From Streptosporangiaceae bacterium (lineage in GTDB: Bacteria > Actinomycetota > Actinomycetes > Streptosporangiales > Streptosporangiaceae), in the NCBI GenBank assembly GCA_030052355.1, contig JASIGS010000519.1:1-11810 (forward strand): DNA of 11,810 nucleotides. Direction: 5' to 3'. The position numbers and the translations under genes were made by a program. The first letter of the stretch is position 1; each line of letters opens with the position of its first letter. The notes under the pieces were generated by a model. The model did not search any database, was not told where the DNA came from, and worked only from the letters and a program-made list of their open reading frames with translations. Shown here one piece after another: positions 1 through 7,211 of the stretch.

Positions 1-1298
1 CGGTGAACTCGAACGACGTCAACCCGAACCAGTACTGGTCGGACGCGGGCGGAGTCAGCATCGTCGACTCCCGCAGCGTAGAGATCTACGGGCTGACCGT
101 GGAGAACTACACCTATGACGGGACCGATCAGACGCCGGCCGGAATCTACGTGACCGTGCGCAGCGATCCGGGGCACCTGTCGGCCTGTTTCCTCCACCAC
201 GGCTCGTGCAGCGACATTTACCTGATCCATAACACCGTCAAGGACATCACGAACACGGCGGATGAGAACTTCTCCAGCAGCGCGCTGTGCGGGAACTCGA
301 ATGTCGATGGCTACGGCATCGCGGTGATCGCGGCCGGCAATCACAACACACCAGCCTTGCAGCACGTGGTGATCGAAGACAACACGGTGACCGGGACCCG
401 AACCGGGCAGAGCGAGACCGTGACGATCAACGGCGACGTCACCGACTTCCTCGCGGCGGGCAATCACATCTACGACACCGACAACATCGGGCTGGACACG
501 ATCGGCTGGGAGACCGGGACCTCGCAGGCCAATCACGGGCTGGTGGAGGGCAACGTCGTCTACAACGTGGACACGCTCTCGAACTCGTCGTACGGGACGT
601 GGAGCGACGGTACCTGCGAGCCCGGTCAGGAGAACGCGGCCGGCCTGTACGACGACGGCGCCTCCTACATCTGGTTTGACGACAACACGGTCTGGAACGC
701 CGACCAGGGCATCAACCTGGACGTCGAGACGGCTCACCGGGAGACCGACCACCTGCTGGTGTCGGGTAACAACGTGTTCAACAGCCCGGGTACCTCGGCC
801 AGCGATCCGAGTCGCGGCCCGAACCCACCGCACACCGGCGGCTTCTCGACTGTCGCTGGCCACGACCCGTACGCGATGTACATCGATGCGTTCGGCACCG
901 ACGCGTCCATCCGGGACGTGTACGTGCACGACAACCGCTTCGAGAACCAGAGCCAGTACTTCCTTACCCCGTCTGACGGGATGCCGGTCGTGGACCTGGG
1001 CGGGATCTGGTCGGACGTCGAGGTCTGGCACAACGTGATCATTGGGCTTGGTCCGAGCGATAACTACAACCCGCTGTTCGAGGTGGACAACGAGCCATCT
1101 GGCGGCACCAACGTGATCGACTGCAACGAGTACCTGAACCTGTCGGACTCGCAGAACACCGTCAACGGCAACTTCGCCTCGCCCACCAACGACTGGCTCA
1201 CGCTGTCCGCCTGGCAGGCAGGCAACGGGCACGGCTGGGACAAGCACAGCGAGGTCGGCAAGTTCGCGCCGGAATGCCCGCGCCGGTCGATCCAGTAA
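1..1298 (+). CDS. Right-handed parallel beta-helix protein, 5' truncated
   Basis: The 3' part of a gene that enters from the left edge and stops at TAA 1296-1298. A GTG at position 3 is in frame but is probably internal, because the protein is already inside beta-helix repeats there. The visible ~431 residues carry regularly spaced rungs of the type x-(D/G/H)-N-x-(V/I/F)-x-(N/D), at about residues 76, 126, 153, 183, 227, 255, 310 and 343. This is the asparagine-ladder pattern of right-handed parallel beta-helix (PbH1, pectate-lyase-like) proteins. The composition (Asn, Asp, Gly, Ser, Thr and a few Cys, with little Lys) suits an extracellular protein, and a signal peptide would lie upstream of the window. 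Such proteins are often polysaccharide lyases, hydrolases or cell-surface proteins, but no active-site set could be assigned, so substrate and activity are unknown. The gene converges on the TPR gene. Confidence 0.8.
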   Translation, partial: VNSNDVNPNQYWSDAGGVSIVDSRSVEIYGLTVENYTYDGTDQTPAGIYVTVRSDPGHLSACFLHHGSCSDIYLIHNTVKDITNTADENFSSSALCGNSNVDGYGIAVIAAGNHNTPALQHVVIEDNTVTGTRTGQSETVTINGDVTDFLAAGNHIYDTDNIGLDTIGWETGTSQANHGLVEGNVVYNVDTLSNSSYGTWSDGTCEPGQENAAGLYDDGASYIWFDDNTVWNADQGINLDVETAHRETDHLLVSGNNVFNSPGTSASDPSRGPNPPHTGGFSTVAGHDPYAMYIDAFGTDASIRDVYVHDNRFENQSQYFLTPSDGMPVVDLGGIWSDVEVWHNVIIGLGPSDNYNPLFEVDNEPSGGTNVIDCNEYLNLSDSQNTVNGNFASPTNDWLTLSAWQAGNGHGWDKHSEVGKFAPECPRRSIQ

Positions 1299-1319
1299 CC
1301 CCTTAGCCCCGCGAGCGCC

Positions 1320-1362
1320 TGGCCGGACTCAGCGGGCACTCGTGCCTCGAGCTAACCGGCCA
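1320..1362. terminator. Possible bidirectional terminator between convergent genes
   Basis: The short gap between the convergent beta-helix and TPR genes holds nested inverted repeats. The outer arms are TGGCCGG (1320-1326) and CCGGCCA (1356-1362). The inner hairpin has stem GGCA (1335-1338) and TGCC (1343-1346) around a 4-base loop. The outer right arm overlaps the last codons of the TPR gene. There is no T-run on either strand, so this would be a hairpin-only terminator of the kind common in high-GC actinomycetes. The assignment rests on position and symmetry alone. Confidence 0.3.
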
Positions 1363-4300
1363 TGAACTGCCCAAGAGCGGTCTTGTAGGTCCGCGCCGCT
1401 ATCTCGATATGGCGCGCGACGACCTGGGCCGGCGGCACGATCAGCAGCGTGTCCGCCCCCGTGGAGGGCTCTGTTGCCTGCCTCAGGACAACCAGGCCAT
1501 AGTCGACGTCGCCGGTAACGCGGTCGCGCGCGGCGACCGACAGCAGCGGGACCGCGGCCTCAGGTGCGTAATCGCAGTTGCGCGGCACTTTGCCCTGGTC
1601 ACAAAGCAGGTCAAGGACGAGGACACGGAAGCCGTCCGGCTCCAGGCTGTCGTCGCTCTTGACGTGCACCCCTGGCAGTGCTCCCTGCAACCGTAGCCGC
1701 GCCTCGGGGATGTATTGATTGATCAGCGGATGCTCTTTCAGCGGATCTTGCATGCCGGTGAACCATGACGAGGGCAGCAGCACCGTGATGCCTTGATCGG
1801 GCAGCTTTGCCGTGTCCGGCAGTGCGCGCAGGACCAACATGGCGAGCTGGACACCAGGCGCCGCATCGTCGTCGGAGCCGGCCTCCGCTAGCGCCGCGAC
1901 GACCGACGAGATGTCGGCTGGATCGTGCAGAAGCGACCGCAAGTCGGTTATTACCTCGGCGTACGAGCTTGAGATCGCATCGTGCAGCAGGGCTGTCGCC
2001 GCGGGCTTGTCCGTGCCGGCAACCGACATCGCCAGACGCGCCTGGAGCCGCGGACCGTCCGCTGCCCGAGCCGCCTCCCAGCACGCGGCAGCCTCGGTAC
2101 GCAGGCCACGCCGCCACAGGACGTCACCCTCGGTCCGAGACAGCTCTGCTGGCGCCGGGTCTGCATGCTCGCGCGCCGTGCCGATGACCAGCTGCGCTTC
2201 TTCCTGGTGACCCGCTTCAGACAGCAGCTGAGCGATGTGCGGAAGCTCGCCCGCCGACCCGCCCGGTGCGGACCCGTTCCGCAGGCCCGCCACCAGACGC
2301 TCGCGCTCGGCGGCCGCGGCCTCGGTGAGCTCGCCACGTGCCACGCAGTCGTTGACGTACTTCCGCCGCACCCGGTCGGCCAGCGCTGACCACTCGGGTA
2401 CTGCTGATACGACAGCCGGCGCCGATTCAACAGCTCCCCTGGCGGCCGCCAGCTGCCCGTCTGCCTCACGGAGAAGCACGTCCAGCAGAGCGCGCGCCTG
2501 GTCAACGGTGGCGACGTTGGCGGATCCAGCCGGGGCCTCGGCCAGCTCGACCAGTGGGTCTGCCCACCTCTTCAGCGTCACCCGGCGGCGCTCGACCTCG
2601 TCAAGCACCGGCGCCAGGTTAGGGAGCAGGACACCCTGCTCGTCGGCCAGCTCGCGGAGCACCGGAAGGTCGATGAGCTTCCAGTCGTCCAGCACCGGGA
2701 GCCGACGTACCAGCGCGGTGCTTTGGATGAGATCCTGAAGGCCGTCCGGCCGCCCGGCGAGTAGCTTCGCCATCCCCGTGACGCGCAGTCCGGAGCCCCG
2801 CGGGACCGCATGGCTCTCCCACTCCGTCAGTTCCGCGCCGATCCGCTCCGCTTCGTCCAGGTCACCGCTGAGCAGAACGCTGAAGGCCAGGTCGGATTGT
2901 GCTTCCGGGCCACGCCGGTCGCCAATGGACGCGCGCAGCTGGCGAGCTTCGCGCCGAGCCAATGGGATCCTGCCGGTCAGCACGTACGCGCAGATGAGCA
3001 TCACCTGTGCCCAGGACAGGCCCGGGTCGTCGCGGACGGCGCTGCGCAGTGTCTCGATCGCCTCGGAACGGCTCCCCTGTCGCCATTCGATGAACCCGTC
3101 GATGGCCCGGACCCAGGCCAGTTCCCGATCAGGCATCTCCGGGAGCAGCTCGCGCGCGACTGTCAGGTCGCCCGCGTTGGCGTGCGCGCGGATGAGCTCG
3201 GCGAGCGAGTCTGGCTTCGGTTCCAGGGTGTGCGCGTGAACGGCGGCGAAGACCGCGGCATGGTACAAACCGAAGTTGCTGAACGCATCGGACAGATAGG
3301 TCCAGTAACCCGGTATCCGGTCAAAGATTGCCAGGGCGCGGCCGTGCTTCAGGAGCGACTGCCAGAGATGGTCCGCACTTGACCGTCCGCCAGCCATCGC
3401 GAGTCGCATGCGCAGGGCCGCGGAAGTGATCAGCGCCCAGGCCGTACTTTCATCGGCCCCTCGTTCGAGCATGGCGTCCAGGCTGGTCAGAGCGTCCGCC
3501 AGCAGCGGGGCAGACTCGCTGGTCGGCGTGGCCCATTTGGCTGCTCGCACGCTGGCGAGGGAGAGTGCGGTCTGCACGTCATCGGGGTTGAGCTGCTGGG
3601 CCTTGCGATACTGCACTTCAGCGCTATCGAGCTGGTCGGCGGACCACAGGCAGTCGCCCACGCGCACCCGCTCAGCGGCCACGGTCAGCGAGTCGGCATC
3701 GGTCCGCGCCAGCAACTCGGCGCGGCGTTCCTTGGCGAGAGCGAGGAAGCTGAATTGTCCCTGGGCGCCGTCCTCAGCGCGATCGAGAGCGACAAACGCC
3801 AGCTTGGTGTCTTCATCGGCAGCAGCGCGTTCAGCCACAGCGAGCCACAGCTCCGGCGATATCGAGTCGACCAGCCTGTCGAGCTGGCTGATGATGTCGG
3901 AGACGTCTGCCAGCGCCGAAACCCGGCTGCGGGCGGTCGACAGTGCGGCATCGGCCGAAGACTCCCGTGCCTGGCGGACAGCCTCAGCGATCACGGGTAC
4001 GGATGAGCTGGTGCGGGAGTCGGCGAGGTAGGCGGCTGCTTCAGCCTGATTTCCCGCCCGCCGGGCCGCCCACGCTCGCACGACCGCCGCGTCCCCAACC
4101 GACGCGCCCAGGCTCCGGGCCTTGTCCAGGTCGGCCGAGACGTCGTTGCCGAGGAGGACCCCGATGCGCGCCTGGAGGAGCAGCAGCGATGCTCGTACAT
4201 CCGGCCCAGGCACCTCCCGGTCGCCGATGCGCAAGCCCTCGGCGGCGGCGCGCAATACCGGCAACGCCAGCCTCCATTCACCCTTGGCCAGCGCGTACCT

Positions 4301-4732
4301 GGCGGTCTGCAGCTGCTCGACGAGCCACTGTCCTTCCGGCGGAAACGGGAACGGCGCCGCCAAGAGCCGCTCGAGTGCATCGATCCGCAGACCAGCGGCT
4401 GCCTGGCACCAGTCCTCAACCCAGTCGGCGAGGCCGCCGATGCCATCCTTGGCGAACGCGGCGTCCAGTTGGGCGCTGCGCTCAGGCCATCCCTCCGGGG
4501 TGAACCGCACCACCGCGCCGTAGTCGCTCAGAGTTCCGAGGAGCTGCCGGAGCTCATTCCACGCTGCCTCCAGCTCACGGACTCGGTCGCTCACCGCGGC
4601 CTGGGCCGCCGCCAGGCCGTCCGCGGTGACCGCCGTCTCCTGCGCGATGATTTCGTCGAGGCCCGCGTCAATGTTGAAGGTCCCGCGCAGGCGCTGGGCC
4701 ACCCTGCGCATCTGCTCAGATGCGGACTGCAC
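1352..4732 (-). CDS. TPR-type helical repeat protein, last gene of the Trypco1/trypsin-CHAT operon
   Basis: A protein of 1126 residues, almost entirely Ala/Leu/Arg/Glu-rich paired helices. Clear TPR-like units occur around residues 355-395 (ending in a typical L-N-P-D-D turn) and through about 510-660, with more degenerate helical repeats before and after. I see no Walker A motif, signal peptide or membrane segment, so it is probably a cytoplasmic scaffold or sensor. The last ~150 residues change character. Around 975-1060 a beta-rich stretch (ITVLLPSSW, later ARLRLQGALPGVHV, then EPDGFRVLV) loosely resembles the C-terminal cytoplasmic domain of FlhA/FHIPEP proteins, a tentative match made by eye. 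The GTG start is preceded by AAGGGG with a 6-base spacer. The start lies 17 bp inside the protease-CHAT gene, which implies translational coupling and a shared function. It may bind the protease-CHAT protein or its substrate. Confidence 0.8.
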   Translation of the reverse strand: MQSASEQMRRVAQRLRGTFNIDAGLDEIIAQETAVTADGLAAAQAAVSDRVRELEAAWNELRQLLGTLSDYGAVVRFTPEGWPERSAQLDAAFAKDGIGGLADWVEDWCQAAAGLRIDALERLLAAPFPFPPEGQWLVEQLQTARYALAKGEWRLALPVLRAAAEGLRIGDREVPGPDVRASLLLLQARIGVLLGNDVSADLDKARSLGASVGDAAVVRAWAARRAGNQAEAAAYLADSRTSSSVPVIAEAVRQARESSADAALSTARSRVSALADVSDIISQLDRLVDSISPELWLAVAERAAADEDTKLAFVALDRAEDGAQGQFSFLALAKERRAELLARTDADSLTVAAERVRVGDCLWSADQLDSAEVQYRKAQQLNPDDVQTALSLASVRAAKWATPTSESAPLLADALTSLDAMLERGADESTAWALITSAALRMRLAMAGGRSSADHLWQSLLKHGRALAIFDRIPGYWTYLSDAFSNFGLYHAAVFAAVHAHTLEPKPDSLAELIRAHANAGDLTVARELLPEMPDRELAWVRAIDGFIEWRQGSRSEAIETLRSAVRDDPGLSWAQVMLICAYVLTGRIPLARREARQLRASIGDRRGPEAQSDLAFSVLLSGDLDEAERIGAELTEWESHAVPRGSGLRVTGMAKLLAGRPDGLQDLIQSTALVRRLPVLDDWKLIDLPVLRELADEQGVLLPNLAPVLDEVERRRVTLKRWADPLVELAEAPAGSANVATVDQARALLDVLLREADGQLAAARGAVESAPAVVSAVPEWSALADRVRRKYVNDCVARGELTEAAAAERERLVAGLRNGSAPGGSAGELPHIAQLLSEAGHQEEAQLVIGTAREHADPAPAELSRTEGDVLWRRGLRTEAAACWEAARAADGPRLQARLAMSVAGTDKPAATALLHDAISSSYAEVITDLRSLLHDPADISSVVAALAEAGSDDDAAPGVQLAMLVLRALPDTAKLPDQGITVLLPSSWFTGMQDPLKEHPLINQYIPEARLRLQGALPGVHVKSDDSLEPDGFRVLVLDLLCDQGKVPRNCDYAPEAAVPLLSVAARDRVTGDVDYGLVVLRQATEPSTGADTLLIVPPAQVVARHIEIAARTYKTALGQFMAG

Positions 4733-6686
4733 TGCTGTCCCCTTGTGGTCGCTGGGTCTGCACTGCGGGGCCGGGCACGAGGTCCGCGGGTGCCGGTCGC
4801 CCGATCAACGCCGATGCGGATAGCGGCCTGCTGAATTGTTGCGGGCCCGCCTGCTCCTCCGGCTGATCCGCAACGGCGACGAGCCGAAGTCCCGCTGTCT
4901 CGCCGGTCCACAGCACAAAAGCGCCGAACGTCGTCTGGTCCCCGAGCGTGTCGTCGAAGTCGACCTTTGTCCGGCCCTCCTGGGCAGCGCGCTCGACTGT
5001 TGCTCCGGCCGCGAGGGCGGCATAAAAGTCGGTATTGAACAAGCGGGCCTGGCTGGGATGTACGGCGAAGCGAGTGGTGAGCACGGCCATGGCGCCCGCT
5101 CGCAGCAAGGGGGCGGCGATCCGGCGGGCCGGGTCATCGAGGCTGAACTCGCTAGCGGGCGCGGCGTGGGCTTCGATGACCACGACGCTGGCCTTGAGCC
5201 CCCGCACGATGTCGGCAATCCTGTCAATACTCACCCAGGCCAGCTTCTTGGTGGTGTCGTCGAACAAGGCGAGCGACGTACCGGCGGAGGTGACTTGGGC
5301 GAAGCCCTGGTAGTGCAGGACGTCGCACGCCCCCTCGTGGTTCGTGAGCATTTTCCGCGTGGGGTTGCAGAGCACGCCCCGCAGCTGCAGGGGATCGGCT
5401 ATCAGGTCCCGGATCGTCGTCTGCAGCTCGGCGACGGTCGGCCAGGGGATGAGCTCGCCATGGACGTTCAGTGAGGGATAGGTGGTCGGATCGGGCTGAA
5501 CGGCTATGGCGAGCACCTCCACGGAACCGTCCCCGGCCGCGAGCAGGCGGTCCGTCCCGGTGCCCGGCATGACCCGGGCAATCGCCAGGTGCGCGTCGGT
5601 ACCCAGGCTGGCACTGCTGCCGGAGGGCAGCCTGGCGTATTCCCATGGCAAGTCGGCGAGCTCACAGGACGGGTCGGCTATCAGCCTGATACTCAGCTCC
5701 CTCGCCGCCTCGCGCCATTGGTCGTAATAGTTCTTGACCTGACCGCCCAGCAGAGCCTTCGACAAGATCTCGCCGACCAGCTGCAGGTCCTCACTGCTAG
5801 ATGTCCTTCGGCCGCGCGCCCACTGGAAGACGGCCCGCGTCACGTTCACCCCGAGAGCATCTAGGCGGACGACCTCTGGGGACGAGTCCTCCGCGTTATC
5901 GACCGTCACGCGCCACTCGTCGAGCGTTCCGCTCAGCCTGAGATCGAGCTGACCGGTGGTGCCGTTCGGTTCCCTCCCGATTGCCTGCAGCTGCTCGGCG
6001 GTGCGCCGCGAAAGCCAGACGCTGGCTGCTTGCGGCGGCTGCTGGTAGAGCGCGCGCACCGCCGGGAACGACTGGACCGCCACCGCTATCGGGATCGCGC
6101 CACCCCCGCCGCCCGGATCGTTCATGCCCCCCTTGCGGTAACGGGTGACTCCGATAACGGTCCCGGTCCGCAGGTCGAGCACCGGTGACCCGCTCAGTCC
6201 GCGCGGGACGTCAGCGGAGGTATCGATGATGAGGGTGTCCAGCGTGTTTGCCGCCAGCCACCGCGGATGCACGGTTGTGTCGCTCGGCTCGTAGCCACCG
6301 GGCTGGCTCAGGTTGTCTTGCGGAAACCCGGCCAGTGTTACCTCACGGTCCTCGGTGAGGTCGCGCCGGTTCAGCACATGCAACAGCACGGCCGGCTGAT
6401 CTAAAGGTGGATCGATGACCCGCAGCAGCGTGAGGTCCCCGTGGTCAGCTGGAAGGCCGCCGGGCAGGGCCACCGCGAGCAATGGTTTCTCCACCCCAAA
6501 CGGCCGCAGGCTGACTTTCTCCTGCCCTTCGAGAACGTGCGTGCACGTGAGCACCAGGTCGCTGCTGATGAAGAAGCCTGTACCGCGGCCTTCGACCCAC
6601 ACGACACAGTCCTGAATTATTTCCTTGTAATACTTGTAATATGCGGTTTCGCCGGACACGGCACTCAGCCCTCGGCTTTCGACCAT
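4716..6686 (-). CDS. Trypsin-like serine protease fused to a CHAT-like domain lacking its catalytic dyad
   Basis: A protein of 656 residues. Residues ~25-210 are a trypsin/HtrA-like peptidase: GTGFFIS then TCTHV (H50), HGDLTLL (D84) and GLSGSPV (S165) give a complete His-Asp-Ser triad. No signal peptide or membrane helix is visible, so the protease is probably cytoplasmic. Residues ~320-600 resemble a CHAT (caspase-HetF-associated with TPRs) domain, with the LPWEY signature (346-350), the HYQGFA strand (458-463), VVVIEAH (501-507) and the C-terminal AGA...FYAALAAG block (530-561). At the usual catalytic positions there is F462 instead of His and H507 instead of Cys, so the domain is predicted inactive as a caspase-like protease. 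The last ~50 residues are Pro/Gln/Ala-rich and look disordered. The ATG at 6686 overlaps the Trypco1 gene by 22 bp. A GTG nine codons later (6659) is an alternative start without overlap. The likely role is a regulated intracellular protease in a conflict or stress system, inferred from family and operon. Confidence 0.85.
   Translation of the reverse strand: MVESRGLSAVSGETAYYKYYKEIIQDCVVWVEGRGTGFFISSDLVLTCTHVLEGQEKVSLRPFGVEKPLLAVALPGGLPADHGDLTLLRVIDPPLDQPAVLLHVLNRRDLTEDREVTLAGFPQDNLSQPGGYEPSDTTVHPRWLAANTLDTLIIDTSADVPRGLSGSPVLDLRTGTVIGVTRYRKGGMNDPGGGGGAIPIAVAVQSFPAVRALYQQPPQAASVWLSRRTAEQLQAIGREPNGTTGQLDLRLSGTLDEWRVTVDNAEDSSPEVVRLDALGVNVTRAVFQWARGRRTSSSEDLQLVGEILSKALLGGQVKNYYDQWREAARELSIRLIADPSCELADLPWEYARLPSGSSASLGTDAHLAIARVMPGTGTDRLLAAGDGSVEVLAIAVQPDPTTYPSLNVHGELIPWPTVAELQTTIRDLIADPLQLRGVLCNPTRKMLTNHEGACDVLHYQGFAQVTSAGTSLALFDDTTKKLAWVSIDRIADIVRGLKASVVVIEAHAAPASEFSLDDPARRIAAPLLRAGAMAVLTTRFAVHPSQARLFNTDFYAALAAGATVERAAQEGRTKVDFDDTLGDQTTFGAFVLWTGETAGLRLVAVADQPEEQAGPQQFSRPLSASALIGRPAPADLVPGPAVQTQRPQGDSSAVRI
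4739..4744 (-). promoter_or_regulatory. Ribosome binding site of the TPR gene
   Basis: AAGGGG on the - strand, six bases before the GTG at 4732 and inside the end of the upstream protease-CHAT gene. It supports the GTG start over the in-frame ATG seven codons downstream. It also indicates that the overlapping gene can be initiated on its own or re-initiated. Confidence 0.6.
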
Positions 6687-6979
6687 GTCAGCGTCGCCTT
6701 GACGGCCGCGGTGCCGGTTGCCCTTCCGAAAGCCATCGTGAACCCCCCGGACGAGATGCCGACGCTGAAGTCAAGCTCGACAGTGAATGAGGTCGGCTCG
6801 GCCTTCTTCAAGGCGTTCATGACGGCTTTGCTGATCGTCTCGATCGGCCCGATCAGCTTGGACAATGGCGCGACCACGCCCGAGGCGGACACCAGCGAGC
6901 CTCCGCCGAAGTCGGTGGCCGCCACAGCTACCTTTACCCCGTCACCCAGATCCAGCCACGCGTATGACTCAGCGGTCAT
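6665..6979 (-). CDS. Trypco1 (trypsin-co-occurring domain 1, CU044_2847-type) protein
   Basis: A single-domain protein of 104 residues and the first gene of the operon. It has the family's layout: an N-terminal beta-hairpin (LDLGDGVKVAVAA), a Gly/Ser-rich linker, a central amphipathic helix (residues ~37-62) and a C-terminal sheet (FTVELDFSVGI, then AAVKATLTWSKAEG). The VELDF-x-VGI and KATLTW strands are what identify it. In actinobacteria this domain is known as a constant small partner of trypsin-like proteases in predicted conflict systems. Its molecular role is not established, but a recognition or regulatory subunit of the protease is likely. I place the start at ATG 6979 because GGAGG (6990-6994) precedes it. 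An upstream in-frame ATG at 6997 would add six residues (MGGGAA) that are just the translated ribosome binding site. The stop lies 22 bp inside the protease-CHAT gene. Confidence 0.85.
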   Translation of the reverse strand: MTAESYAWLDLGDGVKVAVAATDFGGGSLVSASGVVAPLSKLIGPIETISKAVMNALKKAEPTSFTVELDFSVGISSGGFTMAFGRATGTAAVKATLTWSKAEG

Positions 6980-6989
6980 CGCCGCCCCC

Positions 6990-6994
6990 CCTCC
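6990..6994 (-). promoter_or_regulatory. Ribosome binding site that fixes the Trypco1 start
   Basis: GGAGG followed by a G-run on the - strand, 10 bases before ATG 6979. It lies inside the reading frame opened by the upstream ATG at 6997, so the downstream ATG is the probable start. The upstream ATG has no comparable purine-rich site. Confidence 0.6.
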
Positions 6995-7074
6995 CATGGC
7001 AAAGGCTAACGGCCGATGCCATTGAGGTAAATAGGCGGATCAATGCGCCAGCAGGAGTAACGCGGGCCGATGTT

Positions 7075-7093
7075 GCTGCCCCTGCGGGGCAGC
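7075..7093 (-). terminator. Strong GC hairpin between helicase gene and Trypco1 operon
   Basis: A perfect 8-bp inverted repeat, GCTGCCCC (7075-7082) and GGGGCAGC (7086-7093), with a 3-base loop. It lies 119 bp past the helicase stop codon and ~95 bp before the Trypco1 start. The strand after the hairpin has no T-run. It is placed to end helicase transcription and separate the two operons, though it could instead be part of the Trypco1 leader. Confidence 0.4.
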
Positions 7094-7211
7094 GCACCCC
7101 TCCGTTGACCGATCGATCGTGCTGACTAATTTGCGCTCAGCGAGCAACCCATGTGGTCGAGCCGCTTCGGTGTCAGATGCCCGTGGTTGCGGGCCACTCC
7201 AGGTGAAGGTG

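Noticed and set aside
3408..4031. Long + strand open frame inside the TPR gene, with several similar ones nearby
   Set aside because: Ser/Ala/Arg-rich shadow frames opposite a continuous 1126-codon gene, with no domain and no ribosome binding site context.
6980..6997. Upstream ATG adding MGGGAA to Trypco1
   Set aside because: These codons are the GGAGG-containing ribosome binding site of the next ATG. No purine-rich site precedes the upstream ATG.
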